Below, one piece after another: positions 17,656-26,622 of a stretch of DNA of 64,000 nucleotides (the first letter of the stretch is position 1; each line of letters starts with the position of its first letter). The notes beneath the pieces were generated by a model. That model saw only the letters and a program-made list of their open reading frames with translations. It did no database searches and was not told the DNA's origin. Where the stretch lies: NCBI GenBank assembly GCA_900318265.1, contig ONKA01000003.1, forward strand, positions 1-64,000, read 5' to 3'. A program made the translations under genes and the position numbers. The stretch is from an uncultured Bacteroidales bacterium (GTDB lineage: Bacteria > Bacteroidota > Bacteroidia > Bacteroidales > F082).

Positions 17656-18606
17656 ATTTTCAGGGACTACCACATTGAGGGCCAAAGGCAAAATATCAAA
17701 ATCGAAAGGAGAATTGGTCAACGTTTCGCCTTCGGTTTCCACTTTAAGCTGGTTGGGCGGGATAGAGACCACATGGACTTTCTTGCCTCTGAAGGTCGAC
17801 ACTTCCTTGAGTTTGTCGATGAAGGTGCCGTTATAGATGTTTTTCACGTTGAGGGCAAACTTTATCATGGATATGCTGCGCACGGCAGTGATGTCCAAGA
17901 GTCCGTCGTTGGGAATGGCGTCACGCATCATCATCATGCCACCGCCGTTGAAACGACAGTTGCCAATCGAGAGGCTTAGGATATTGTCATCAAAGACCAA
18001 TTGATCGTCGATGGTGATTTGGACGTGATCCCCTTTGTATTTGATAAGGCTCGTCACCACGCTGAGCAGATAGCGAATGGTGCCTTTCTTGCCTTTTTGT
18101 TTCAGTTCGTTGGTCGACTCGCACACCATATAGTCAAGGCCGGTACCCGCTGCATTGAGGAAGTAGCGCTTTTTCGGGTCACCCCCATTGTTGTAAGTGA
18201 CTTGACCAATATCGTGGACGAAAACGTTGTTGGCTTTGATGATTTTAGCAATTGCCTTGTAATCCAAAGGAAAACCAAAGGTTCTGGACCAATCGTTGCC
18301 TGTTCCTACGGGGAAGGAGCCAAAGGTGATTTCATTGGTAGGGACGATGTCCTGGTTGAAAATCCCATTGATGATTTCATTGTTGGTACCGTCGCCACCC
18401 ACCGAGATGAACTTACGGTAGCCTTGTTCCACGATGGCTTTGTGTACGATTTCGATGGCATGCTTTGGACGTTCGGTGATTATGGAATCAAATTCAATGG
18501 CTTCATTGACAAGGGCTTGTTTGATCAGCGGCCAGTCTTCTCCCGCTCTGCCTACCGAGGCTTTTGGGTTGACGACGACCAGCCATTTATCGTTTGTTTC
18601 GGTCAT
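17644..18606 (-). CDS. Diacylglycerol/sphingosine-kinase family lipid kinase
   Basis: A 320-residue cytosolic or membrane-associated lipid kinase. The catalytic-domain start WLVVVNPKASVG, the nucleotide loop ISVGGDGTNNEIING and the conserved GSFPVGTGNDWSRTFG are present, together with the C-terminal beta-sandwich region (NCRFNGGGMMMMRDAIPNDG). Bacterial members phosphorylate diacylglycerol or related lipids; the exact substrate cannot be read. It is divergent from the biosynthetic cluster, sharing its upstream region with the ammonia-lyase gene. Confidence 0.88.
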   Translation of the reverse strand: MTETNDKWLVVVNPKASVGRAGEDWPLIKQALVNEAIEFDSIITERPKHAIEIVHKAIVEQGYRKFISVGGDGTNNEIINGIFNQDIVPTNEITFGSFPVGTGNDWSRTFGFPLDYKAIAKIIKANNVFVHDIGQVTYNNGGDPKKRYFLNAAGTGLDYMVCESTNELKQKGKKGTIRYLLSVVTSLIKYKGDHVQITIDDQLVFDDNILSLSIGNCRFNGGGMMMMRDAIPNDGLLDITAVRSISMIKFALNVKNIYNGTFIDKLKEVSTFRGKKVHVVSIPPNQLKVETEGETLTNSPFDFDILPLALNVVVPENHQF

Positions 18607-18626
18607 AAAATCAGTTTTTCACGGGT

Positions 18627-18634
18627 CAAAGATA
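18627..18634 (-). promoter_or_regulatory. -7 promoter element (TATCTTTG) for the lipid kinase
   Basis: The reverse strand reads TATCTTTG, 20 bases before the ATG at 18606. Confidence 0.6.
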
Positions 18635-18707
18635 GGAATTAAAATGATAGGTGTGACGCGTTTTTTAATAATACCAGCAAGAATTGCGCTCATATTGGTA
18701 TTTTTTG

Positions 18708-18715
18708 TATTTTTG
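18708..18715 (+). promoter_or_regulatory. -7 promoter element (TATTTTTG) of the biosynthetic cluster
   Basis: An exact TAnnTTTG word with a TTG about 20 bases upstream, 25 bases before the ammonia-lyase ATG; AGGAG at 18731-18735 is a good ribosome site. It probably drives a long transcript, since the next genes overlap or sit close together. Confidence 0.65.
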
Positions 18716-18740
18716 CAACTTTATTTAAATAGGAGTTAAT

Positions 18741-20279
18741 ATGATTACATTCAATGACAGAATCACGCTGGAAGAAGTTGAAAAAGTGCTGTATTCCAAT
18801 GAGAAAATACAGGTTTCGGAGGCGTGGATGAACCGTGTGGAGGCTTGCTACCGCTTTTTGGAAAAGTTTGCTTCCGACAAAGTCATTTATGGCATCAATA
18901 CGGGCTTTGGACCCATGGCACAATGGCGTGTCGACGACAAGTATCTCAATGACCTTCAATATAATATCATCCGCAGCCACTCCACGGGTGCTGGCGAGCC
19001 TTTAGGCGACATCTATGTGAAGTCGGCCATGATTGCCCGCCTCGGCACGGTGCTGCAATGCCGTTCGGGCGTGCATACCGACGTGGCGAAACTGCTCGTT
19101 GAATTCATCAACCGCGAGATATTTCCTTTCATTCCACAACATGGTAGCGTAGGCGCCAGCGGCGACTTGGTGCAATTGGCCCATATCGCCCTCTGCCTCA
19201 TAGGCGAAGGCGAAGTGCACTACCACGGCCAGTGGAGACCTACGGCCGAGGTGATGAAGGAAAATGGCCTTACTCCGCTCAAGATGCACATCCGCGAAGG
19301 CCTTTCGATCACCAACGGCACTTCGGTGATGACCGGCATCAGCGTGGTCAACCAGCATAACGCTGAGACTTTGCTCGACTGGGCTACACTCGCCGCTGTT
19401 TGGATGAATGAAATCGCTTCTTCGTTCGACGATTACATGTCGGAAGGCGAGAACAACTGCCGCCGTCATGAAGGCCAACAGATTGTTGCCCGCCGCCTGC
19501 GCGAACTCTCAGAAGGCTCGCAATGCCTCAAAAAACGCGCCCACGAACTCTACGACTACGGTCACTCCGACGTGAAGGTCTTTGAGCACAAGGTGCAGGC
19601 CTATTATTCGTTGCGTTGCACACCGCAGATCCTAGGTCCCATTTGCGACACGCTGAAATATACCCGTCAGATCCTTGAAGACGAACTCAACTCGGCTTGC
19701 GACAACCCCATCGTCGACCCAGAGTCGGAGTATGTCTATCACGGCGGCAACTTCCACGGCGATTACATCTCCTTGGAAGAAGACAAGGTGAAGATTGCCT
19801 TGGTGCGTCTCTGCATGACGGCTGAGCGTCAACTCAACTACCTCTTCCATGACCGCATCAACGGCATCCTGCCACCTTTCCTCAACCTCGGCACACTGGG
19901 ACTGAACTACGGCATGCAAGCCTGCCAGTTCACAGCCACTTCGACGACTGCCGAATGCCAGACTCTGGCCATGCCCAACTACGTGCACAGCATCCCCAAC
20001 AACAACGACAATCAGGACATCGTCAGCATGGGTACCAACAGCGCTTTGCTCTGCAAGCAAGTGGTGGAGAACTGCTTCCAGGTGATGGCCATCCAATACA
20101 TCGCCTTGGCACAGGCCACCGACTGCTTGAAGATTGCTGACAAACTGGCGCCCACGTCGCGTAAAATGTACGACAAAGTGCGTGAGATCATCCCGCTCTT
20201 CATTGAGGATACGCCGTTCTACAAGGAAATCGCCGAAGTTGAGAACTATCTGAAAACCAATCCTTTGAAATTGAAATGA
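18741..20279 (+). CDS. Aromatic amino acid ammonia-lyase (HAL/TAL/PAL family)
   Basis: Removes ammonia from an aromatic amino acid using the MIO cofactor formed from Ala139-Ser140-Gly141 (GSVGASGDLVQLAH). The catalytic Tyr is in YGINTGFG (Tyr50). The selectivity loop reads IIRSHSTG (Ser79-His80), which resembles histidine lyases. Context points instead to tyrosine or phenylalanine, giving a coumaroyl or cinnamoyl starter: the gene heads an aryl-polyene-like cluster and no hut genes are present. Length (512) is normal. The next gene, a ketoreductase, starts on an ATGA overlap, so the two are translationally coupled. Confidence 0.93.
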   Translation: MITFNDRITLEEVEKVLYSNEKIQVSEAWMNRVEACYRFLEKFASDKVIYGINTGFGPMAQWRVDDKYLNDLQYNIIRSHSTGAGEPLGDIYVKSAMIARLGTVLQCRSGVHTDVAKLLVEFINREIFPFIPQHGSVGASGDLVQLAHIALCLIGEGEVHYHGQWRPTAEVMKENGLTPLKMHIREGLSITNGTSVMTGISVVNQHNAETLLDWATLAAVWMNEIASSFDDYMSEGENNCRRHEGQQIVARRLRELSEGSQCLKKRAHELYDYGHSDVKVFEHKVQAYYSLRCTPQILGPICDTLKYTRQILEDELNSACDNPIVDPESEYVYHGGNFHGDYISLEEDKVKIALVRLCMTAERQLNYLFHDRINGILPPFLNLGTLGLNYGMQACQFTATSTTAECQTLAMPNYVHSIPNNNDNQDIVSMGTNSALLCKQVVENCFQVMAIQYIALAQATDCLKIADKLAPTSRKMYDKVREIIPLFIEDTPFYKEIAEVENYLKTNPLKLK

Positions 20280-21007
20280 CAAAATACGCCCTCATTACTG
20301 GTGCCTCACGTGGCTTGGGAAAAGCCATCGCCTTGCGCTTGGCCACCGACGGTTTTGCCGTTATCATCAACTACCAATCCAACAAAGAAGCTGCCGAAGA
20401 CACGTTGAAGCAAGTGCAAGAAGCAGGCGGCACGGGTGAGTTGTTGCCCTTCGATGTCTCGAACCCGCAGGCCATTGACACCGCCCTTGAATCATGGCAA
20501 AACGCTCATCCTGACGACTACATCTCGGTGTTGGTCAACAATGCGGGCATCCGTCAGGACAACCTCATGATCTTCATGCAGGAGGAGCAGTGGAACCGCG
20601 TGTTGGACACCACCTTGAACGGCTTTTTCTACATCACCCGTCGCCTGTTGAAGGACATGATGACCCACCGCAAAGGCCGCATCATCAACATGGCTTCGCT
20701 GTCGGGATTGAAAGGCCTGCCGGGGCAGACCAACTATTCCGCTGCCAAGGCTGCCCTTATCGGAGCTACCAAGGCATTGGCACAAGAAGTGGCTGCTCGC
20801 AAGGTGACGGTCAATGCCATCGCTCCTGGGTTCATCGCTTCCGATATGACCAAGGACCTTGACGAAGCCGAGTTAAAGAAACTCATCCCGTTGGGGCGCT
20901 TCGGCAAACCCGAAGAAGTAGCCGCCTTGACCAGTTTTCTTGCTTCCGATGATGCCGCTTACATCACGGGGCAGGTGATTTCTATTAACGGAGGGCTTTA
21001 TACATAA
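20276..21007 (+). CDS. 3-oxoacyl-ACP reductase (FabG-like, ApeQ-type)
   Basis: NADPH-dependent ketoreductase of the SDR family that reduces the beta-keto group after each chain extension. Seen: dinucleotide motif TGASRGLGKAI at 8-18, NNAGI, the catalytic set NMASLSGLKGLPGQTNYSAAK (Ser, Tyr, Lys) and a C-terminal INGGLYT. Length 243 is typical. It starts inside the stop of the ammonia-lyase gene and is followed by a palindromic repeat before the first ketosynthase. Confidence 0.93.
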   Translation: MTKYALITGASRGLGKAIALRLATDGFAVIINYQSNKEAAEDTLKQVQEAGGTGELLPFDVSNPQAIDTALESWQNAHPDDYISVLVNNAGIRQDNLMIFMQEEQWNRVLDTTLNGFFYITRRLLKDMMTHRKGRIINMASLSGLKGLPGQTNYSAAKAALIGATKALAQEVAARKVTVNAIAPGFIASDMTKDLDEAELKKLIPLGRFGKPEEVAALTSFLASDDAAYITGQVISINGGLYT

Positions 21008-21015
21008 AATACTGG

Positions 21016-21065
21016 CGTTTCGACAGGCTCAACGACCTAGGTCCCTGAGCCCGTCGAAGGGCCGA
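21016..21065. repeat. Palindromic repeat copy in the spacer before the ketosynthase
   Basis: The left arm GTTTCGACAGGCTCAACGAC and right arm GTCCCTGAGCCCGTCGAAGG are inverted relative to each other, so the element can form a stem-loop between the ketoreductase stop and the next start at 21083. Confidence 0.85.
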
Positions 21066-21082
21066 CTTGAAAGCATCAAACT

Positions 21083-22312
21083 ATGAATCATAATAGAAGA
21101 GTCGTCATCACAGGCATGGGCATCTGGTCCTGCTTGGGAAAGAACAAAGAAGAGGTTGAAGCCGCCTTGCGCGAAGGCCGTTCGGGCATCGGCATCGACC
21201 CGATACGCACCGAATACGGCTATCGTTCCCCTTTGACGGGCATCGTGGAGAAGCCCCAGCTGAAAGGCGTGCTCGACCGCAAGCTCCGCATGTATCTCGC
21301 CGAAGAAGGCGAATATGCCTATATGGCCACCTTGGAAGCCTTCAAACAGGCGGGTATCGACGATGCTTACCTACTTGAAAATGAAGTGGGCGTGTTGTTC
21401 GGCAACGACTCATCGGCCAAGGCGGTCATCGAGTCGCATGAGATTACGTTGCAGAAGAAAGACACCACTTTGGTGGGATCGGCTGCTATCTTCCAGTCGA
21501 TGAACTCCACCGTGACGATGAACCTCTCCACCATCTTCCACCTCAAAGGCATCAACATGACCATAAGCGCGGCTTGCGCCAGTGGCTCGCATTCCATTGG
21601 CTTGGGCGCTTTGCTCATCCGCAACGGTTTGCAAGATATGGTGCTCTGTGGCGGTGCCCAAGAGACCAACTACCTCTCGATGGGCAGCTTTGACGGCATC
21701 AGCGCCTTCTCGACCCGTGTCGACGAACCCACCAAGGCCTCTCGTCCCTTCGATCGCGACCGCGATGGCCTCGTACCCAGCGGCGGTGCAGCGGCCTTGG
21801 TGCTTGAAGACTACGACCATGCCGTGGCCCGTGGTGCCACCATTTTAGCCGAGGTGTGCGGCTATGGCTTCTCTTCAAACGGCGAGAGCCACATCTCACA
21901 ACCAAGCGAAGAAGGTTGCCAGCGAGCCATGACCCGCGCCATGCAAGAGGCAGGTGTGAAAGCCGAAGACATTGACTACGTGAACGCCCATGCCACCTCG
22001 ACGCCCCAAGGCGACATGTTTGAAGCCATGGCTTTGAAGAATATGTTTGGTGTTACAAAAACACCTATTTCGTCAACCAAGTCAATGACAGGCCACGAGT
22101 GCTGGATGGCCGGCGCCAGCGAGATCGTCTACTGCATCCTGATGATGCACGGCGGCTTCATCGCTCCCAACATCAACTTCGAGCACCCCGATGAATATTC
22201 GGAAGGCCTCAACATCGTCAATGTGACAACGAACAAGACTTTAAACACTATCCTATCCAATTCCTTCGGTTTTGGTGGGACAAATAGTGCATTGGTAATC
22301 AAGAAAATATAA
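21083..22312 (+). CDS. Ketosynthase (FabF/ApeO-R-like), catalytically complete
   Basis: A 409-residue beta-ketoacyl-ACP synthase. The Cys-His-His triad is intact: ISAACASGSHS (Cys165), NAHATSTPQGD and KSMTGHECWMAGA, with the gate-region ending NSFGFGGTNSAL. It condenses malonyl-ACP with the growing chain. Sequence character is that of FabF-like synthases in aryl-polyene clusters rather than housekeeping FabF. It is followed after five bases by the methyltransferase gene. Confidence 0.92.
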   Translation: MNHNRRVVITGMGIWSCLGKNKEEVEAALREGRSGIGIDPIRTEYGYRSPLTGIVEKPQLKGVLDRKLRMYLAEEGEYAYMATLEAFKQAGIDDAYLLENEVGVLFGNDSSAKAVIESHEITLQKKDTTLVGSAAIFQSMNSTVTMNLSTIFHLKGINMTISAACASGSHSIGLGALLIRNGLQDMVLCGGAQETNYLSMGSFDGISAFSTRVDEPTKASRPFDRDRDGLVPSGGAAALVLEDYDHAVARGATILAEVCGYGFSSNGESHISQPSEEGCQRAMTRAMQEAGVKAEDIDYVNAHATSTPQGDMFEAMALKNMFGVTKTPISSTKSMTGHECWMAGASEIVYCILMMHGGFIAPNINFEHPDEYSEGLNIVNVTTNKTLNTILSNSFGFGGTNSALVIKKI

Positions 22313-22317
22313 GACAA

Positions 22318-23415
22318 ATGGAATTGTTTCCTGCTTTAGAAAAAGCTTATACCAAAGAACATAAAAAAGCCGGCGAAGCCCAAGAGTTGGCCTATTTCAT
22401 CGCTTTTGGCCCCATCATTTTCCAAGTGGGTCGACTGATGATCAAGTTTGGCATCTTGGACATGCTGCGCGACAACGAACAGGGCTTGACCCAAGCCGAA
22501 ATCGCTGAAAAGACAGGTCTCTCGCCTTACGCCGTTAAGGTGTTAATGGAAGGCTCACTCTGCATCGGCCTCGTGTTGGTGAACACCGAAACCGACCGTT
22601 TCACACTGTCGAAGACAGGTTGGTTCCTGCTGACCGACCCCGCCATCCGTGTCAACATCGACTTCAACCACGATGTCAACTACGAAGGCTGGTTCCATCT
22701 CGAAGAAGCCTTGAAAGAAGGCCGTCCCGCAGGTTTGGAGCATTTTGGCAGCTGGCCGACCATCTACGAAGGCCTCTCGCAACTGCCGCCGCAAGTGCAG
22801 AAGAGTTGGTTCGGCTTCGACCATTACTATTCCGACCACTCTTTCGACCAGGCCTTGCAGTTGCTCTTTGGCGACCATCCCAAGACCGTTTTGGATGTGG
22901 GCGGCAACACCGGTCGCTGGGCCCTACGCTGCGTCGACTATGACGAGAATGTCAATGTCACCATCATGGACCTGCCGCAACAACTCGAGATGATGCGTGA
23001 GTTCACCAAAGGCAAGAAGGGCGCCGACCGCATCGACGGCTATGGCATCAACCTTTTGGACGACAGCCAGCAGTTCCCGACCGACAAGCATTACGACATC
23101 ATCTGGATGAGCCAGTTCCTCGACTGCTTTGGCGAGGACGAGATCATGAGCATCGTGTCGCGTGCCGCCAAGATTATGGACAAGGACAGCCGCCTCTGCA
23201 TCATGGAGACCTTCTGGGACCGCCAACGTTATTCTTCCGCGGCCTTTGCCCTCACGATGACAAGCCTGTATTTCACCGCCTTGGCCAACGGCAACAGCAA
23301 GATGTACCACAGTGGCGACATGGCCGAATTGGTCAGGAAGGCTGGCCTTGAGGTGGAGACCATCCACGACGCCCTCGGCCTTGGACATAGCATTATGGTC
23401 TGCAAAAAACCCTAA
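22318..23415 (+). CDS. SAM-dependent O-methyltransferase (winged-helix dimerisation domain)
   Basis: A 365-residue methyltransferase of the plant-COMT/acetylserotonin type. The N-terminal winged helix is visible (ILDMLRDNEQGLTQAEIAEKTGLSPYAVKVLMEGSL split over residues 43-85). The SAM loop VLDVGGNTGRWAL lies near 191, then the acidic DLPQQ strand and IWMSQFLDCF. Aryl-polyene heads are often methylated or O-methylated, so the aryl head group is the likely target; this is inference from context. Starts six bases after the ketosynthase stop. Confidence 0.87.
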   Translation: MELFPALEKAYTKEHKKAGEAQELAYFIAFGPIIFQVGRLMIKFGILDMLRDNEQGLTQAEIAEKTGLSPYAVKVLMEGSLCIGLVLVNTETDRFTLSKTGWFLLTDPAIRVNIDFNHDVNYEGWFHLEEALKEGRPAGLEHFGSWPTIYEGLSQLPPQVQKSWFGFDHYYSDHSFDQALQLLFGDHPKTVLDVGGNTGRWALRCVDYDENVNVTIMDLPQQLEMMREFTKGKKGADRIDGYGINLLDDSQQFPTDKHYDIIWMSQFLDCFGEDEIMSIVSRAAKIMDKDSRLCIMETFWDRQRYSSAAFALTMTSLYFTALANGNSKMYHSGDMAELVRKAGLEVETIHDALGLGHSIMVCKKP

Positions 23416-23423
23416 ACATAATA

Positions 23424-23455
23424 ATTGTCAATTATCAATTATCAATTTTGAATTA
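23424..23455. repeat. AT-rich simple spacer repeat (TCAATTATCAATTATCAATT)
   Basis: A run of ATTATCAA words between the methyltransferase stop and the carrier-protein start, closely matching the spacer at 46510-46550. Confidence 0.55.
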
Positions 23456-23462
23456 TAATAAA

Positions 23463-23705
23463 ATGGACAGACAAGAAATAGAAGCAAAAGTCAAGGAGTT
23501 CCTCATCGAGGACCTTGAGATTGACGAAGAAAAGATCCAGCCGGAAGCCCGTCTAAAAGAAGACATCGGCATCGACAGCCTCGATTTCGTCGACATCGTG
23601 GTCATCGTCGAGAAGAAGTTTGGCTTCAAGATCAAGACCGAAGAGATGGCGAATGTGAAGACATTCAACGATTTCTGCGACTACATCGAGAAAAAGATCG
23701 CCTGA
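23463..23705 (+). CDS. Acyl carrier protein
   Basis: An 80-residue acidic carrier protein; Ser39 in IGIDSLDFVDIV is the phosphopantetheine site. It holds the growing polyene as a thioester. The ATG at 23463 (MDRQEIEAKVKEF) is chosen over one at 23448 because the latter lies in the AT-rich repeat spacer. It directly precedes the acyltransferase gene, matching the order seen in aryl-polyene clusters. Confidence 0.93.
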   Translation: MDRQEIEAKVKEFLIEDLEIDEEKIQPEARLKEDIGIDSLDFVDIVVIVEKKFGFKIKTEEMANVKTFNDFCDYIEKKIA

Positions 23706-23712
23706 TCCGAGA

Positions 23713-24606
23713 ATGGCTGACGCCTTGCAACATAACGAATGGTCGGGCAAGACCGACGGATTGCCGTGGATGCAGCGTGGACTCATCCCGTTTTTCCGTG
23801 TATCGCCGCTATGGCTGCCCTACGGCATCATGGCCATGGTGGTGCCTTTCTATATGCTGTTCAGCAGGAAAGGCTATCAAGCCATGTACCAGTTCTTCCG
23901 CAAGCGTTTCGGCTTTGGACCTTGGAAGTCGTTTTGGAAAGTCTATGCCAACCACTTCCGTTTCGGACAAGTCATCTTGGACCGTTTTGGCGTGTATGCA
24001 GGCAAGAAATACCATTTCATCAAGGAAGGTCAGGAGCAGATGGATGCCTTGGAGACGCACCCCGAGGGTTTCATGATGTTGAGCAGTCATGTGGGCAACT
24101 ACGAGATGGGCGGTTATTCGTTGCAACCCAAGCAAAAGAAAATCAATGCTTTGGTGTTTGCTGGCGAGACGGCCACGGTGATGGAAAATCGCCAACGTTT
24201 GCTGTCGCAAAACAATATGGGCATGATCCTCGTGAAGGAAGACCTCTCGCATCTGTTTGCCTTGAATGCCGCGCTTGACAATGGCGAAATCGTCAGCATG
24301 CCTGGCGACCGCATCTTCGGCTCACAGAAGACCCTCGACTGCCAATTCTTTGGTGCAACGGCGCATTTTCCCATGGGTGGTTTTGCCTTGGCGGTGCAGA
24401 AGTCAGTACAAGTGCTGGCCGTCTTCGTGATGAAAGAAGGCATGAGGACCTATCACGCATACGTGCGTCCCATCCAATGCGACCGCACCGCCAACAAACG
24501 CGAACAAATGCAACAATTGGCACAAGCCTTTGCCACGCAGCTCGAAGACATCGTACGCCGCTATCCCACGCAATGGTTCAACTATTTTGATTTTTGGAAA
24601 GCATGA
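23713..24606 (+). CDS. LpxL/HtrB-like acyltransferase
   Basis: A 297-residue inner-membrane acyltransferase. An N-terminal membrane span (YGIMAMVVPFYMLF, about 36-49) and the LpxL-type motif LSSHVGNYEMGGY near residue 125 (the H-x4-E equivalent) are visible, with a later PGDRIFGS. Such enzymes move an acyl chain from ACP to a lipid or sugar acceptor; here the polyene or a fatty acyl chain is the probable cargo. Its ATGA end overlaps the dehydratase start, so the genes are coupled. Confidence 0.85.
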   Translation: MADALQHNEWSGKTDGLPWMQRGLIPFFRVSPLWLPYGIMAMVVPFYMLFSRKGYQAMYQFFRKRFGFGPWKSFWKVYANHFRFGQVILDRFGVYAGKKYHFIKEGQEQMDALETHPEGFMMLSSHVGNYEMGGYSLQPKQKKINALVFAGETATVMENRQRLLSQNNMGMILVKEDLSHLFALNAALDNGEIVSMPGDRIFGSQKTLDCQFFGATAHFPMGGFALAVQKSVQVLAVFVMKEGMRTYHAYVRPIQCDRTANKREQMQQLAQAFATQLEDIVRRYPTQWFNYFDFWKA

Positions 24607-25040
24607 GAGCGATTGAAGACATAGCCTTGAAGGAATTGATTCCGCAGCGCCCGCCGTTCGTGATGATTGACCGATTGGTGTCGAGCGACAAGGTGTATTC
24701 CGTGACGGAACTCGAAGTGCGCCCCGACAACCTGTTTGTCGACAACGGTCGCATGTCAGCAGCTGGCTTGGTGGAAAACATCGCCCAAACCTGTGCCGCG
24801 CGTATCGGCTACATCAATCTCAATAGCGGCGAGACAGTCAAGATAGGTGTGATAGGTTCCATTAGCAATCTGAACATCGCACGCACACCGAAAGTGGGTG
24901 AGCATTTGGTGACGACCATACAACTGCTCGAAGAGGTGTTTCAGGTGACTTTGGTGGAAGCCATAGTCAGGAGTGGAGAAGAGGAATTGGCGCGTTGCAA
25001 CATGAAAATCGCCTTGACAGACATTGATTCAAAAGATTGA
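24603..25040 (+). CDS. ApeP-like 3-hydroxyacyl-ACP dehydratase (hot-dog fold)
   Basis: A 145-residue single hot-dog protein starting MRAIEDIALKELIPQRPPFVMIDRL, the FabZ/ApeP N-terminal pattern with Gln where FabZ usually has His (LPHRYPF). The helix SAAGLVENIAQTCAARIGY corresponds to the conserved AQ-containing helix of ApeP-like dehydratases. It would dehydrate the beta-hydroxy intermediate to the trans double bonds of the polyene. The start is fixed by ATGA overlap with the acyltransferase gene; the longer start at 24594 is less likely. Confidence 0.8.
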   Translation: MRAIEDIALKELIPQRPPFVMIDRLVSSDKVYSVTELEVRPDNLFVDNGRMSAAGLVENIAQTCAARIGYINLNSGETVKIGVIGSISNLNIARTPKVGEHLVTTIQLLEEVFQVTLVEAIVRSGEEELARCNMKIALTDIDSKD

Positions 25041-25045
25041 ATATT

Positions 25046-25480
25046 ATGAAGAAAGATACAGTATTATCGGTCACCAAGAGTTTCGACATCCGCTTCAGTG
25101 AAGTGGATTCGATGGGCGTGGTGTGGCATGGCAACTATGCCAAGTACTTCGAAGACGCCCGCGAGGAATTCGGTCGGAAATACGACTTGGGCTACCTGAT
25201 GATGTACGACCAAGGCTTCTTTGAGCCCATCGTCGAGCTTTCTTTCAAATACAAACGACCGATGATTTATGGCATGAAACCCGAGGTGGAGCTCATCTAC
25301 CGTCCCACCGACGCCGCCAAGATCATCTTCGACTACGAAATCCGCGATGCCGCGACCAAGGAAGTCTTCGTCACCGGTCATTCGGTGCAGGTCTTCATGG
25401 ACAAGGTCACGCATCAGTTGGTCTTGTACTGCCCCAAGTTTTACGAGGAATGGAAACAAAGATGGGAGGTAAACGTATGA
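25046..25480 (+). CDS. 4HBT-type acyl thioesterase (YbgC-like, ApeK-like)
   Basis: A 144-residue hot-dog thioesterase. FDIRFSEVDSMGVVWHGNYAKYFEDAREEF is the 4HBT signature region, with the Asp of EVDSMG as the likely catalytic acid. It could release or edit acyl chains on the carrier protein. An in-frame TTG at 25037 is rejected in favour of ATG at 25046. The next gene begins on an ATGA overlap with a strong GGGAGG ribosome site. Confidence 0.87.
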   Translation: MKKDTVLSVTKSFDIRFSEVDSMGVVWHGNYAKYFEDAREEFGRKYDLGYLMMYDQGFFEPIVELSFKYKRPMIYGMKPEVELIYRPTDAAKIIFDYEIRDAATKEVFVTGHSVQVFMDKVTHQLVLYCPKFYEEWKQRWEVNV

Positions 25481-26622
25481 TTGTCAGTGTGGCCAACAAT
25501 ATCATCTCGCCCTTGGGCATGAGCACCACCGAGAACTATGCCGCTGTCAAGGCAGGGCATTCGGCGCTCAGACGCTATGAGGGCAAATGGGACCTGCCCG
25601 AGCCTTTTGTGGCTTCGTTGGTGGATCGCGACAAGGTGGAACAAGCTTTTGCTGTCTTGGCCGCCAAAGGAGAATACACTTTCTTCGAGAAAATGATCAT
25701 CTTGTCGGCTTCGCGTGCCATCCAAGAGGCGGGCATCGACACGGCCTCGGAGCGGGTGCTCTTCATCCTCTCCACCACCAAGGGCAACGTGTTCCTTTTG
25801 GACAAGAGAGAGACAGGTTTTTCAGAGGAAAGAGTGCTGCTAGGCTCGGCCGCCCGTCAGATGACGGATTTCTTCCATAATCCCAATCCACCGATTGTGG
25901 TGTCAAACGCCTGCATCTCGGGCGTGTGTGCCCAGATTGAAGCCATGCGCAATTTGGAAAGCGGCTGTTTCGACTATGTGGTGACGGTAGGCTGCGACGT
26001 GCAGTCGGCCTTCATCGTTTCTGGCTTCCAGTCGTTCAAGGCCTTGTCGCCCGAACCTTGCAAGCCCTTCGATGCCAACCGCTGTGGCTTGAACCTCGGC
26101 GATGCGGCTGCGACCATCATTTATACACGAAAAGCAACAGTTAATTCCAACGAATGGGTGGCCTGCCGTGGCGCCATCCGCAACGACGCCAACCACATCA
26201 GCGGTCCGTCGCGCACGGGCGAAGGCAGTTACAGGGCATTGAAAGTCGCCCTCGGCGATGTCGATCCCAATCAAATCGCTTTCATCAACGCTCACGGCAC
26301 CGCAACGATGTATAACGACGAGATGGAATCGGTGGCCATCGAAAGGGCGGGGCTCTCACAAGTGCCTGTCAACGGATTGAAAGGCTACTACGGTCATACC
26401 ATGGGTGCCGCTGGCATCCTTGAGACCATCCTCTCGATGTACGCCATCGACGAACACAACATATTGGCTACCAGAGGCTATGAGACCTTGGGCGTCACGC
26501 ATCCTTTGGTGGTCTCCAACCAAAACCAATCTACCGACAAACGGATGTTCATCAAGCTGCTCTCGGGCTTCGGCGGCTGCAATGCGGCCTTGCTTTTTGC
26601 GAAAGGAGGTATGCCATGCTGA
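25477..26622 (+). CDS. Ketosynthase 2, catalytically complete
   Basis: A 381-residue FabF-like synthase with Cys in VSNACISGVCAQ, His in INAHGTATMYND and His in YYGHTMGAAG, so all three catalytic residues are present. The start at 25477 overlaps the thioesterase stop (ATGA) and follows GGGAGGT at 25464-25470, which decides it over ATGs at 25450 and 25462. It is immediately followed, with a seven-base overlap, by a Cys-less ketosynthase-like protein, the arrangement of a KS and chain-length-factor pair. Confidence 0.9.
   Translation: MIVSVANNIISPLGMSTTENYAAVKAGHSALRRYEGKWDLPEPFVASLVDRDKVEQAFAVLAAKGEYTFFEKMIILSASRAIQEAGIDTASERVLFILSTTKGNVFLLDKRETGFSEERVLLGSAARQMTDFFHNPNPPIVVSNACISGVCAQIEAMRNLESGCFDYVVTVGCDVQSAFIVSGFQSFKALSPEPCKPFDANRCGLNLGDAAATIIYTRKATVNSNEWVACRGAIRNDANHISGPSRTGEGSYRALKVALGDVDPNQIAFINAHGTATMYNDEMESVAIERAGLSQVPVNGLKGYYGHTMGAAGILETILSMYAIDEHNILATRGYETLGVTHPLVVSNQNQSTDKRMFIKLLSGFGGCNAALLFAKGGMPC

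Noticed and set aside
18741-20279. Assigning the lyase as histidine ammonia-lyase (hutH)
   Set aside because: The SH loop leans that way, but no hut genes are nearby and the context is an aryl-polyene cluster.
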